Source: Dyadobacter psychrotolerans (lineage in GTDB: Bacteria; Bacteroidota; Bacteroidia; Cytophagales; Spirosomataceae). From it: a stretch of DNA of 64,000 bases. Where the stretch lies: contig NZ_SMFL01000014.1 of NCBI RefSeq assembly GCF_004349265.1, positions 62,001-126,000 of the forward strand. Direction: 5' to 3'. The position numbers were made by a program, and so were the translations under genes. Under the pieces are notes generated by a model. That model was not told where the DNA came from. It made no database searches and saw nothing but the letters and a program-made list of their open reading frames with translations. Positions within the stretch are counted from its first letter, which is position 1, and each line of letters begins with the position of its first letter. Shown here one piece after another: positions 54,980 to 63,992 of the stretch.

Positions 54980-55876
54980 TTAATGGTGATTTTGCAGTGA
55001 CGGGCTTTGTTTTGCCACGCCGGCAGCATACAGGATAGTATCCACTATCTGCCGGATTGATTGATTCGTCTCAGAGATTGAATCCGCTAATGGTCCGCCA
55101 TTGATAATTGTCCACAGCTGCCTTTGCCCCTTTTCCTGACCGATCAATTCTGCAATGACACCTGCGACCTCGGCCGTATCCGGATTTTCAGGGCCAGGTG
55201 TAAACAGGTTTACGACTGACGCTTTGAATTTTCGCATATCTGCACCATAATATTTTTCGCTGTCAGGGTTTGCGGGAATGGCCTGCCGGGTAAAAATGTC
55301 GGTCGAAGGATAGGCCCCTGGCTGAACAATAGCGACATCAATCCCCGACGACATCAGTTCGTAATAGTAACTGACGGATAAGGCATCAACTGCCGCTTTT
55401 GTCGCGCCGTAAGCTCCCATGATGGGTATGGGCTGGCGGGAAGCAACACTTGAAAGTGTAATGATTAACCCATTCTTTTGAAGATGCATAAAAGGCAAAA
55501 CCGCTTTGATCATCCGGTCGACACCAATCACATTGATCTGGAACATCTGATCCGTCTGGGTTGCACTAAGGGTTTCATTTAAACCAATGAACGCGGATCC
55601 TGCATTGTTGATCAAGACATCTATTTTTCCTTCCGAATGGGAAAGAATTTCACGAACCGCTTTTTCGACCGAAACATCACTGGTAACATCGAGTTCCACG
55701 ATTTGAATATTAACATGCTGCTGTTCAGCCCAATGACGCAGATTTTTGGCGGTGTCTGCATTCGATGTATGAATGTTTCTCATGGTGGCATACACCTGAT
55801 GTCCACTTTTTGCCAGGACCTGAGCTGTAATCATGCCAAATCCGCTACTGCTCCCGGTAAGAATGATATGCTTCAT
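54980..55876 (-). CDS. Short-chain dehydrogenase/reductase
   Basis: 298 residues. The NAD(P) motif is TGSSSGFG at 7-14, NNAG near 90, and the catalytic YGATK follows a Ser of ITLSSVAS. Length and motifs fit classical-to-extended SDR enzymes. In this operon it would interconvert an alcohol and a carbonyl, possibly before the Mo-enzyme acts (inference). It lies 41 bases behind the crotonase gene. Confidence 0.9.
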   Translation of the reverse strand: MKHIILTGSSSGFGMITAQVLAKSGHQVYATMRNIHTSNADTAKNLRHWAEQQHVNIQIVELDVTSDVSVEKAVREILSHSEGKIDVLINNAGSAFIGLNETLSATQTDQMFQINVIGVDRMIKAVLPFMHLQKNGLIITLSSVASRQPIPIMGAYGATKAAVDALSVSYYYELMSSGIDVAIVQPGAYPSTDIFTRQAIPANPDSEKYYGADMRKFKASVVNLFTPGPENPDTAEVAGVIAELIGQEKGQRQLWTIINGGPLADSISETNQSIRQIVDTILYAAGVAKQSPSLQNHH

Positions 55877-55917
55877 TTTAGTTGTATTTAAAATTAATTC
55901 AAGAACCGAATCATAGT

Positions 55918-56727
55918 TTACTGCGGACCTAATCTCTCTCCCATATTCAATTCAAAATCGCCTGGTTGCTGAAAGCCTTTAGAGAAAATGTCTTGAATTC
56001 TTGCCTGCGTGCCAGGCCAGTTGATGGCTTTGAAAAAGATCTCCTGTGTTTCGCTGAACTGTTCAACGGTTGCCAATCCCGTCCTTTCATATATGACCTT
56101 TTTGGCAGCAGCCATGGCTGCAGCTTCAAACCCTTCGAGACGTCTGGCAAAGCGGTCGACATATTCATCCAGTTCTGAATCAGCAATCGAGCGGTTAACC
56201 CACCCATACAGTTCAGCCCTGTCAGCATCGAAGTCATCCGCTCCGATAATTACTTCCAAAGCGCGCGCCCTGCCAATCATCTTTGGTAACCTTTCCAGTC
56301 CACCCCCACCCGGAATCAGACCACACCCAACTTCAATCTGGGCAAGCTTTGCTTTTTCCCTGCTTGCAAATCGAATGTCGAGTGCCTGAAGAAACTCGCT
56401 TCCCACCCCCCTTGCCCGGCCACGTATTAATCCGATTGTGATAAATGGTGCGAGTTCCAGCCGGCGTGCAACGGCCGGCCAGGGAGAGAATCCGGAAGGT
56501 CCGGCAGAAAGATCGAATTCCGCCGAGCGGACCAGATCTATATGAGCCATGAAATAATCGGGATTGGCGCTGTCAAAGACTACCACTTTGATTTCTTTGT
56601 CTGCTTCAAGTGTATCCATAAGATCCTCAAGATCTTTGATCATTTCGGGATCCATTAAATTCAGCGGCGGGTTGTCCAGCGTCACCTGCCAGTAAGCAGA
56701 TGAGTGTTTGGCAATGTGTAAACTCAT
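55918..56727 (-). CDS. Enoyl-CoA hydratase/isomerase (crotonase) family
   Basis: 269 residues. The crotonase core is seen in GLIRGRARGVGSEFLQALDIRFAS and KLAQIEVGCGLIPGGGGLERL; both catalytic glutamates of the hydratase subgroup (in GSE and QIE) are present. The C-terminal helices are longer than in typical enzymes of 260 residues. It would hydrate or isomerise an acyl-CoA made by a CoA-activating enzyme such as the class III transferase encoded at 42.4 kb. Confidence 0.88.
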   Translation of the reverse strand: MSLHIAKHSSAYWQVTLDNPPLNLMDPEMIKDLEDLMDTLEADKEIKVVVFDSANPDYFMAHIDLVRSAEFDLSAGPSGFSPWPAVARRLELAPFITIGLIRGRARGVGSEFLQALDIRFASREKAKLAQIEVGCGLIPGGGGLERLPKMIGRARALEVIIGADDFDADRAELYGWVNRSIADSELDEYVDRFARRLEGFEAAAMAAAKKVIYERTGLATVEQFSETQEIFFKAINWPGTQARIQDIFSKGFQQPGDFELNMGERLGPQ

Positions 56728-56776
56728 AAAATTGTGGTTAAGAAATGATTCAAGTAGTTGGATTTGACCCTGAGGC

Positions 56777-57640
56777 CTACAAATTGCTGCTGATGAAGGA
56801 TGTGATGTACTCAGCTACCAGATCAGGATACTGATGCTGGACCCCATGGCCGCTTTCAGGAATGACAATCAACTGTGTGGTCGGCAGTCTGCGGTTCAGT
56901 GCAAACCAGTTCTCAGGAGGAAAACATATCTCGTGGTCAGCGGAAATCACCAATACGGGAATACTGGTCGTGCTAAACTTATCCCTGGATTTGTATACAT
57001 CCTGTGCATAATCGGCGCCGCACAACATGTAATTATTCCAGAACTCCTCCGGAATCCGTAAATCAGGACTGCTCGCCCAATGTTTCATGCGTTCATGACT
57101 CAGTCTGGCTGCTTCCCTGCTGACCTCTGATGTGGGTTCAAAGAAAAGAATTGTCTCATCCTCCAGATCGTAATAGGGCTTGTAGGCGGTATCCAGAAAG
57201 ATTTGCTCCATATCGTGCTCATTTGCGCCAGGTGGTTTGGTTCCTATCATGATGTTATGTGATACCAGCTCAGGATATTCGGTCATCACAATAGCGGAAA
57301 CAAAACCTCCAAGTGACCAGCCCCCGACAATGATCTTTTCAAGATCGAGCGCCTGAGCCAGATCCCTGACATTGTTTGCAAAGGCGAGAACATTGCTTGG
57401 AGCCGTACCGGTTGATGAACCAAGTCCGCTGTAATCAAAAGTGATTACCCGGTAATTTTTTGCCAGTGCAGCCAGAAAGCCCGGATCCCAGGAATCCAGA
57501 TTACCCCGGAAGCGGGCACATAGAATCATCGGCTGCCCGCTTCCCGCAGAGCGGTAAGCAATCTTGCCATCCGGGGTATGAGCAAAAAGTATTTCTGAGG
57601 ATACCGCATCAAGTGCAGTTGTTTTTTCAAAGGTTTCCAT
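56777..57640 (-). CDS. Alpha/beta hydrolase
   Basis: 287 residues, no signal peptide. The elbow is GGWSLGGF, the acid region is VLVISADHEICFPPENW and the His is in ESGHGVQHQYPD. It resembles the next gene upstream (57647-58483) over its whole length, pointing to tandem duplication. Its start is only 6 bases behind that gene. It could be a carbon-carbon or ester hydrolase; the substrate is unknown. Confidence 0.87.
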   Translation of the reverse strand: METFEKTTALDAVSSEILFAHTPDGKIAYRSAGSGQPMILCARFRGNLDSWDPGFLAALAKNYRVITFDYSGLGSSTGTAPSNVLAFANNVRDLAQALDLEKIIVGGWSLGGFVSAIVMTEYPELVSHNIMIGTKPPGANEHDMEQIFLDTAYKPYYDLEDETILFFEPTSEVSREAARLSHERMKHWASSPDLRIPEEFWNNYMLCGADYAQDVYKSRDKFSTTSIPVLVISADHEICFPPENWFALNRRLPTTQLIVIPESGHGVQHQYPDLVAEYITSFISSNL

Positions 57641-57646
57641 ATTTTT

Positions 57647-58483
57647 TTATTGTTTTAGAAAATTAACTACCTGATTGACAAACAACTCAGGATATTGAAA
57701 CAGAGCACCATGCGCGGCGTCGGGATACAAATGCAGAAAAGCGTTACTTAACTGTTCAAAAAGAATGTATGAATTCTTAATTGGTACAATCCTGTCATAG
57801 CCACCATTAACAATCAATACCGGATGCACGATATTTTTCAGATCCGGGTAGCCAGCGTGTCTGGCAATGCCCCAATCTACAATGGCCTTTTGCTGGGAAG
57901 CAATAGATTGTTCCGTCATTTCGGGATCTCTATTTACCACTCTTTGGAAAATACGGGCCAGAAAATTCCTGCCTGACCGGAGGCTGTTTTCTGATTCACT
58001 AAAAAACATAAAAAGCATTCTCTCAACCGGTTCTTTCTGTGAAGCCAGGGCAACCGTAACAGGAAGATTCCCAAGCCCCTCGCTTCCCCTCGGTCCGGTT
58101 CCGACCAAAACAATTCTTCGTACCAGATCAGGCCTTTTGACAGCGATCACCTGCGCAATAAAACCACCTAGTGAAAATCCAAGCAGATCAATTTTTTGGA
58201 GCATCAGACTGTCAATGAAAGCCAGCGCGTCTTCTGCCATGGTATCAACACTGTCCGGTGTAATGCCGCTGCTGGAACCAACACCGGCATTGTTAAATAA
58301 AATGACCTGTTGATGAAGTGCTATTCCGTTGGTAACGAGCGGATCCCAGTTATCCATCGTCCCTGTAAAATGCTGTAAAAAGATTACCGGAACTTGTGAG
58401 CGATAACCAAAAGAACGGTATGCGAATTTTATTTCTCCACCTTGTACATGGCGGGTTTCTGCTGATAAATGAAGATTACTCAT
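57647..58483 (-). CDS. Alpha/beta hydrolase (first gene of nine-gene operon)
   Basis: 278 residues, cytoplasmic. The elbow is GFSLGGFIAQ, with VLIVNGGYDRIVP around the acid and DAAHGALFQYPE around the His, the complete triad context. The HFTGTMDNWDP oxyanion loop matches hydrolases that act in aromatic or lactone degradation, but specificity cannot be read. It heads a run of nine genes with gaps of at most 81 bases and has its own probable promoter. Confidence 0.87.
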   Translation of the reverse strand: MSNLHLSAETRHVQGGEIKFAYRSFGYRSQVPVIFLQHFTGTMDNWDPLVTNGIALHQQVILFNNAGVGSSSGITPDSVDTMAEDALAFIDSLMLQKIDLLGFSLGGFIAQVIAVKRPDLVRRIVLVGTGPRGSEGLGNLPVTVALASQKEPVERMLFMFFSESENSLRSGRNFLARIFQRVVNRDPEMTEQSIASQQKAIVDWGIARHAGYPDLKNIVHPVLIVNGGYDRIVPIKNSYILFEQLSNAFLHLYPDAAHGALFQYPELFVNQVVNFLKQ

Positions 58484-58562
58484 TATGTTGTTAGAGCGGT
58501 TAAATTACTCCGGTTCTGAATCCATGAGCCTTACTGGTTGTATTTTCCTTTAAGCTATAGGT

Positions 58563-58593
58563 CAAAAGTAGTTGGCTTGTACAGTAACGGCAA
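58563..58593 (-). promoter_or_regulatory. Bacteroidota-type promoter for nine-gene operon
   Basis: On the minus strand TTG (58593-58591) and TACTTTTG (58570-58563) are 20 bases apart, matching TTG-N20-TAnnTTTG. The transcript would start near 58556, about 73 bases before the first hydrolase. The rest of 58484-58779 shows no gene. Confidence 0.45.
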
Positions 58594-58779
58594 TGTATAA
58601 ATGTGGAGTAGTTTTGTACATTTTTGAAGCTATATTCCCAAAAAGCTAAAATTGTATATTGATCTGAAAACCGTAGACGCTACCCGGATAAAACAGACAC
58701 ACATCTTTTTATTCCCGATTGTAAAATTATAACCATACCCACTATACGCATTTCTTTTTATTCGTTCTCTGTCTGCGCG

Positions 58780-61077
58780 TCAGTGAATGATCTTAATCCT
58801 GAGTGCCTTCAGCCCGGATATCCCTTGTAAATCCTCTACTTGAAAACATTCAATCACCTCGTCGAGTAAATTTTTTCTTTGTAACTTGTGGATGTAGGAC
58901 CTGTACTCATATTCGTCATCTGAGCTGGTATACACAATTGTAATTTTCCCGATCTGCGTGATACGCTCCTGTGTATCTTTAATATAAGCTTTGTCGATCC
59001 GCTTCTTTACAATCTCATAACGGGCATTATAACTGCCGTCGACGTCAAAGCGCTTTTCGTCCATTCTGAACCGAATGGAAATTCTGGTATTGTAAACCAG
59101 AATCAGGCTGGTAACCATCAGCGGGATCGGCAGAGATGATATTAACTGATGGTGTGCTTTTTCCATCTCACACAGGACCATCAGCTGCCAGAAACGAAGA
59201 TTGTTCACAACAGTTAGGTCAAATTTTTCAAATGGCGATATCGACGGACCAATATAGAGATTATGTTCTACGCCGTCCGTTTTAAATCTTTCGTAATAGT
59301 GGGCAAAGACGGACTGTGCATCAGGCTGCCTGGCGTCGATGGTGGCAGCCATTTCCGTGTTTATCAAAGAAACAGTTTGCTCATACTGACGCCGGTTAAA
59401 ATGAAAGCCACCGATTTTCTTGTCCAGATTAAAGAAATAAGAATCAATTTCCTTTCGCACAACCGTATCATTTATCTCTTTTAGAAAGGGATGAACATGC
59501 ACCTGGGTGAAATGTAAAATATCCTGCTCGGTGCTGGCCTTTATCGGATCAGCAAGTTCGCGTAAAAACCGCCTGATCTGTGTTTTCGATGCTTGTAATC
59601 CTTCGGAATGCAGGTGACTGACAAGCTGCAGAATACCGTCAAGAGTGCTCAGTTGATGCTGCAGATCGTTTTGCACACTCCAGTTTCTTGCCTGTGATGA
59701 ACCCTTGATATCAATTTGTCCATAGAGCGGAAAAACATCCTCAAATACAATTTCATCCAGTTCGTAACGCACACCTGCATAATGATCATAAAGATGTTTC
59801 TGCACCTGATCCTGGAATTTCCAGTACACACTCGGGTGAATGGATGTATACTTTTCCTGTATGATGGAAGTGGAGATATCTTTGAGCTGTATAAGTAATC
59901 TTTCAACAGATTCTGTCAGAAACGGCATGACCACATTCAATTTGTCGGCGTTGATGCTGTGCAGATCTCTTGGTTTGCTTCCCATCAGTTCCAGGACCCC
60001 AAGCAACTCGCCATTTTTAACGACCGGAGCCAGGACAAAACTTCCATAATTTCCTTTTTTAAAACTGTTAACCAAATTGCTTTCCGGATGCCGTGCTAAG
60101 AAAGCGTCAGTATCAGAAACAACGAAAGTCACTTTTCGCTCGATCAAACTTTTATAGGCTTGTTCGCAGAGTGCCAAATTCCCAGACTGCTCATCGATAT
60201 TTTCACCGAGAATATAGCTGGGCATCTGATGGCCAAAGCCGGCTCTGATGAATTGATCCTGGCAGGTATTGAATATCGTAAAACCAACAGCAAGATCAGC
60301 CAGGTTATAAATAGACCGAAACAGAGAATGCACCTGACAGCTGAAATCTGACGAATGCAGTCCGGATAATTTTTCTTTAAATAACGAAACCGCATGCTCT
60401 ACGGTTGCGTCATACATCGTCATAATAGCAAAACCACTCATCACCCAGCTGTTAACCGGGAATTTCTCTTTCCAAAGATCCAGGTCATCATAATTATTAA
60501 TCAGACGCACAATGTCGGCTTCTGTAATCGGCACAGCGCTATTTGTAGGATAAAGCCTGATAAAATCAGTATTATACATGATACGGTAGTATTTTAAAAC
60601 ACCATCCGCAGTCGGAATTTCACAAAACATTGGTTGGTTGGCATCCAGTTTATAGCCATAGTGCTCATCAAGTATCATACAGCAACTCCTGATATAAAAC
60701 TGATGCTCCGAAAAATCGCTGATCTGTATCTGAAAACCCTCTGCTGCTGATGTCAGTATTTTTTCAAGTCTCGCAGTCGGATTTACTATAAGCGCAGCAT
60801 AGGGCAGGGTGACTGCCTTAATATCATTTTTGGAAAGACCGGATGGGAAAAACGTGTGGACCAGCTCGCCAATCAGATCTGAATAAGGCTGCATGCCGGT
60901 AAAGTCTGTTATCCCGTCTCGGAGCTCAGGATACTGATCAAGTTCAGACAACAATTCCCGCTCATTGAAAGTATACATGACAAGGTTATTCTCAACAAAG
61001 TCCTCCAGCTTTTCAATGATAGAATTAAATGAAAATTCAATCTTAAACGGGCTGGCTGTAGTCGAAATCTGGCTCAT
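58780..61077 (-). CDS. Large GAF-domain protein without recognised output domain
   Basis: 765 residues, cytoplasmic. A GAF-like segment is visible at about 255-395 (LFRSIYNLADLAVGFTIFN, FVLAPVVKNGELLGVLELMGSKP). Residues before and after it are helical with no helix-turn-helix, kinase, cyclase or AAA motif. The final hundred residues (TQIGKITIVYTSSDDEYEYRSYI, EVEDLQGISGLKALRIKI) form a mixed alpha/beta domain I do not recognise. Proteins of this size and kind occur in Bacteroidota and are simply called GAF-domain proteins. Its position upstream of the catabolic operon suggests a sensory role (inference). Confidence 0.75.
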   Translation of the reverse strand: MSQISTTASPFKIEFSFNSIIEKLEDFVENNLVMYTFNERELLSELDQYPELRDGITDFTGMQPYSDLIGELVHTFFPSGLSKNDIKAVTLPYAALIVNPTARLEKILTSAAEGFQIQISDFSEHQFYIRSCCMILDEHYGYKLDANQPMFCEIPTADGVLKYYRIMYNTDFIRLYPTNSAVPITEADIVRLINNYDDLDLWKEKFPVNSWVMSGFAIMTMYDATVEHAVSLFKEKLSGLHSSDFSCQVHSLFRSIYNLADLAVGFTIFNTCQDQFIRAGFGHQMPSYILGENIDEQSGNLALCEQAYKSLIERKVTFVVSDTDAFLARHPESNLVNSFKKGNYGSFVLAPVVKNGELLGVLELMGSKPRDLHSINADKLNVVMPFLTESVERLLIQLKDISTSIIQEKYTSIHPSVYWKFQDQVQKHLYDHYAGVRYELDEIVFEDVFPLYGQIDIKGSSQARNWSVQNDLQHQLSTLDGILQLVSHLHSEGLQASKTQIRRFLRELADPIKASTEQDILHFTQVHVHPFLKEINDTVVRKEIDSYFFNLDKKIGGFHFNRRQYEQTVSLINTEMAATIDARQPDAQSVFAHYYERFKTDGVEHNLYIGPSISPFEKFDLTVVNNLRFWQLMVLCEMEKAHHQLISSLPIPLMVTSLILVYNTRISIRFRMDEKRFDVDGSYNARYEIVKKRIDKAYIKDTQERITQIGKITIVYTSSDDEYEYRSYIHKLQRKNLLDEVIECFQVEDLQGISGLKALRIKIIH

Positions 61078-61461
61078 ATCTTAAAGCAGGTAATAATGTT
61101 TGGGGTCATAGACGTATAAATCACCATCCAGGTCAGCCCTTTAAATCTTCGCAAAAGGTAAAACGTCCGGCGCAACAGTACTGTTAACCGATGCAATATT
61201 AAGACCGTTTTGTCTGGCCGGAAATGGATGTTTGAAGGTTGTTATTGTCTGGATTTTCAAAAGTGAATCCAAATCTGTCTGCTGACCCATGAAGGTGTCG
61301 GAAGCAGATAAAATGATACAACATAATCCAAAATCCATCCATTGTCCGACTTTCCAAATCCCATGAAATTTGCACAAGGATTTTAGATTCACTCACTAAG
61401 GATCCGCGAGTTATTATAGTAATCCAATTTTTATACGTCCATCCTAATACAAATTTCACTC
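61078..61461. other. Divergent intergenic region, 384 bases
   Basis: No gene, promoter match or repeat is convincing. An open frame of 83 codons on the minus strand (61141-61392) lacks recognisable content. Confidence 0.45.
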
Positions 61462-62157
61462 ATGAAAAAACAGTTTATTTCTTCTCTTTTATTTGCTTTA
61501 AGCATCTGTTCTTTTTCTTATGCACAGAAACCCGCCGCTTCGCTTCTTACGCCGACTAATCACGCTCTGGTATTGATCGATCACGAAAGTCAGATGGCTT
61601 TTCCTGTTAAAAACATCGGGATTGACGAACTCAGAAACAATGTTGCCATCATCGCAAGCGGCTCTAAAATATTCAATATTCCAACGGTGGTGACCACCGT
61701 TGCAGAAAAGTCATTCAGCGGGCCGGTATTTCCTGAACTGCTTGAGATTTATCCACAGGCGACATCTGGCTATATTGACAGGACGACTATGAACGCCTGG
61801 GAAGATGTCAATGCATACAAGGCCATCACTTCCAAAGGCAAAAAGAAGCTGGTGATTGCAGGATTATGGACCAGCGTCTGCATAGTGGGTCCTGTATTAT
61901 CTGCCATCCAGGACGGCTATGAGGTATATGTAATAACTGACGCCTGTGGTGATGTCAGTACAGAAGCACATGAAATGGCCATTCAGCGTATGATCAAAGG
62001 CGGCGCCACCCCAATGACCTCAACGCAATATGTACTTGAAATTCAGCGGGACTGGGCCAGAAGTGCCACTTATCAGGGTGTTACAGATATCTTCAAGAAT
62101 TTTGGCGGCGCTTACGGTATCGGGATCCAGTATTCGCGTGATATGCTAAAACATTAA
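61462..62157 (+). CDS. Exported isochorismatase-like cysteine hydrolase
   Basis: 231 residues. A signal peptide ends at SYAQ (residue 22). The isochorismatase-family core follows: Asp40 in ALVLIDHESQ and the nucleophile Cys140 in VIAGLWTSVC, with NAWEDV as in YcaC-type hydrolases. Family members cleave amides, nicotinamide or isochorismate-like ethers; YcaC-type substrates are poorly known. Export is unusual for this group. It is separated from the amidohydrolase behind it by a perfect hairpin. Confidence 0.85.
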   Translation: MKKQFISSLLFALSICSFSYAQKPAASLLTPTNHALVLIDHESQMAFPVKNIGIDELRNNVAIIASGSKIFNIPTVVTTVAEKSFSGPVFPELLEIYPQATSGYIDRTTMNAWEDVNAYKAITSKGKKKLVIAGLWTSVCIVGPVLSAIQDGYEVYVITDACGDVSTEAHEMAIQRMIKGGATPMTSTQYVLEIQRDWARSATYQGVTDIFKNFGGAYGIGIQYSRDMLKH

Positions 62158-62177
62158 GACCTGAATAAATCAGTCAC

Positions 62178-62201
62178 AAAGCGGGCAGTGCTGCCCGCTT
62201 T
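62178..62201 (+). terminator. Perfect GC-rich hairpin
   Basis: AAAGCGGGCAG and CTGCCCGCTTT form an 11-bp perfect stem with a minimal loop, 20 bases behind the isochorismatase-like gene and 12 bases before the amidohydrolase start. It could end the first transcript or attenuate reading into the next gene. Confidence 0.65.
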
Positions 62202-62213
62202 CAAATCATTCCC

Positions 62214-63992
62214 ATGAAATCGCTTATCATACTTACAACGATCCTTTATCTGGCTGATCTGCCCGGTTTTGCCCAAATCAAGGCGGATATGATCATAACC
62301 AATGGCCGGATCCATACTTTGGACCAGCAAAACAGTGTGACGCAGGCAGTTGCCATTGCAGGCAATAAGATTCTGATGACCGGAACAAACAAAGAAGTAT
62401 CCAGGCTAAGCGGCAAACATACCAAAATAATCGATGCAAAAGGAAAAACGATCATTCCAGGCCTGTTTGACAGCCATTTGCATGTGATTCGTGGAGGACG
62501 CTTTTATAATACGGAACTTCGGTGGGACGGTGTAAAGACATTGAAACGCGCTTTGGAAATGCTCTCAGAGCAGGCCCGAAGAACACCGCCTGGTCAATGG
62601 GTAAGGGTTGTAGGCGGCTGGACCGAATACCAGTTTGAAGAAAAACGCCTTCCGACTCTTGATGAAATTAATCAGGCAACCGGCAATGTTCCTGCTTTCA
62701 TTTTGTATTTATATGGCAAAGCATGGCTTAATAAAGCAGGTCTGCAGGCTTTAGATATCAACAGCGAAACGCCGAATCCTGCTGCCGGATTGATAGAGAA
62801 AGACATCGATGGAAATCCGACCGGTGTTTTAATTGCTGAGCCCAATGCATTTATCCTATACTCTACCCTGGCAAAATTGCCCGAATTATCCAGGGATGAA
62901 AAAATCAATTCAACACTCCAGTATATGAGCGAACTAAACCGGCTCGGGCTGACAGCAGTCATGGATGCAGGAGGTGGATTTCAAAATTTCCCGGACGATT
63001 ATGCGATCACAGATTCTCTCAGCAAGCTTGGTAAGATCACCTTACGGCTCCCCTATTATCTATTTGCTCAAAAAAAGGGCAGTGAACTTGCAGACTATAC
63101 CCGTTGGACCAGCCTGGCTGATATCGGCCGCAGCGATGGCAACCATCTCAATGAACTAGATTACCGCGTCGCAGGGGGTGGTGAAAATCTGGTTGCAGAG
63201 GCCGCCGACTTCGAAAACTTCCTGCTTCCAAGGCCGGATCTGCCGCAAACGATGGAAACAAACCTGCTGGCTGTTCTTGATCTGCTCATTAGCAAACGCT
63301 GGCCTTTCCGGCTGCATGCCACCTACGACGAAAGCATTACCAAAGATCTGGCGGTCATCGAAAAGGTTAATAAAAAATTACCGATCAACGGAATGCCATG
63401 GTTTATTGACCATGCCGAAACGATCAGCGAGGAAAACATGCAAAAGATTAAATCCCTGGGTGGCGGCATTGCCATTCAGCATCGGATGGCCTATCAGGGC
63501 GAGACTTTTATTAAACGCTACGGAAAAAAGGCAGCGCTTTACGCGCCACCTGTAAAACGGATGCTGGAAATAGGCCTGCCGGTAGGATTAGGTACAGATG
63601 GTACCCGCGTAGCTTCTTACAATCCCTGGGTTGCCCTGCAATGGATTACAACGGGTAAAACAGTTGGCGGCACCCAGGTAATGGCAACAGATAATCTGCC
63701 TGACAGAACAACGGCGTTAAGTCTGATGAGTTTCAGGGGATATTCCCTGATCAGTGAAGATAAAAACAAAGGTAGAATTCAGAAAGGCTACCTGGCAGAT
63801 ATGGTTATACTCAGCGATGATTATTTTTCTGTCGCAGACGATCAAATCCAGTTCATTACCGCTAACCTTACCATCGTCGACGGTAAGGTTGTATGGGCCG
63901 ATCAGGACTATCAGTCGCTGGCTGCCGGCAAACTGCCAGTCATTCCTGACTGGAGCCCGGTGAAGTATTATGGGGGCTATCAAACAAAATAA
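62214..63992 (+). CDS. Exported amidohydrolase (YtcJ-like)
   Basis: 592 residues, complete, ending 8 bases before the window edge. A signal peptide ends near residue 21 (GFAQ). The metal-dependent hydrolase signature is IPGLFDSHLHV near 85, with further ligands in RLHATYDES, PWFIDHAE and LGTDGTR near 460, and the composite beta-sandwich closes with KGYLADMVILSDDYF. The family hydrolyses N-acyl, N-formyl or cyclic amide bonds. Together with the exported isochorismatase-like protein it suggests breakdown of an amide outside the cytoplasm (inference). Confidence 0.88.
   Translation: MKSLIILTTILYLADLPGFAQIKADMIITNGRIHTLDQQNSVTQAVAIAGNKILMTGTNKEVSRLSGKHTKIIDAKGKTIIPGLFDSHLHVIRGGRFYNTELRWDGVKTLKRALEMLSEQARRTPPGQWVRVVGGWTEYQFEEKRLPTLDEINQATGNVPAFILYLYGKAWLNKAGLQALDINSETPNPAAGLIEKDIDGNPTGVLIAEPNAFILYSTLAKLPELSRDEKINSTLQYMSELNRLGLTAVMDAGGGFQNFPDDYAITDSLSKLGKITLRLPYYLFAQKKGSELADYTRWTSLADIGRSDGNHLNELDYRVAGGGENLVAEAADFENFLLPRPDLPQTMETNLLAVLDLLISKRWPFRLHATYDESITKDLAVIEKVNKKLPINGMPWFIDHAETISEENMQKIKSLGGGIAIQHRMAYQGETFIKRYGKKAALYAPPVKRMLEIGLPVGLGTDGTRVASYNPWVALQWITTGKTVGGTQVMATDNLPDRTTALSLMSFRGYSLISEDKNKGRIQKGYLADMVILSDDYFSVADDQIQFITANLTIVDGKVVWADQDYQSLAAGKLPVIPDWSPVKYYGGYQTK

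Noticed and set aside
61141..61392. 83-codon minus-strand frame
   Set aside because: No family resemblance and no signs of selection visible; considered chance.
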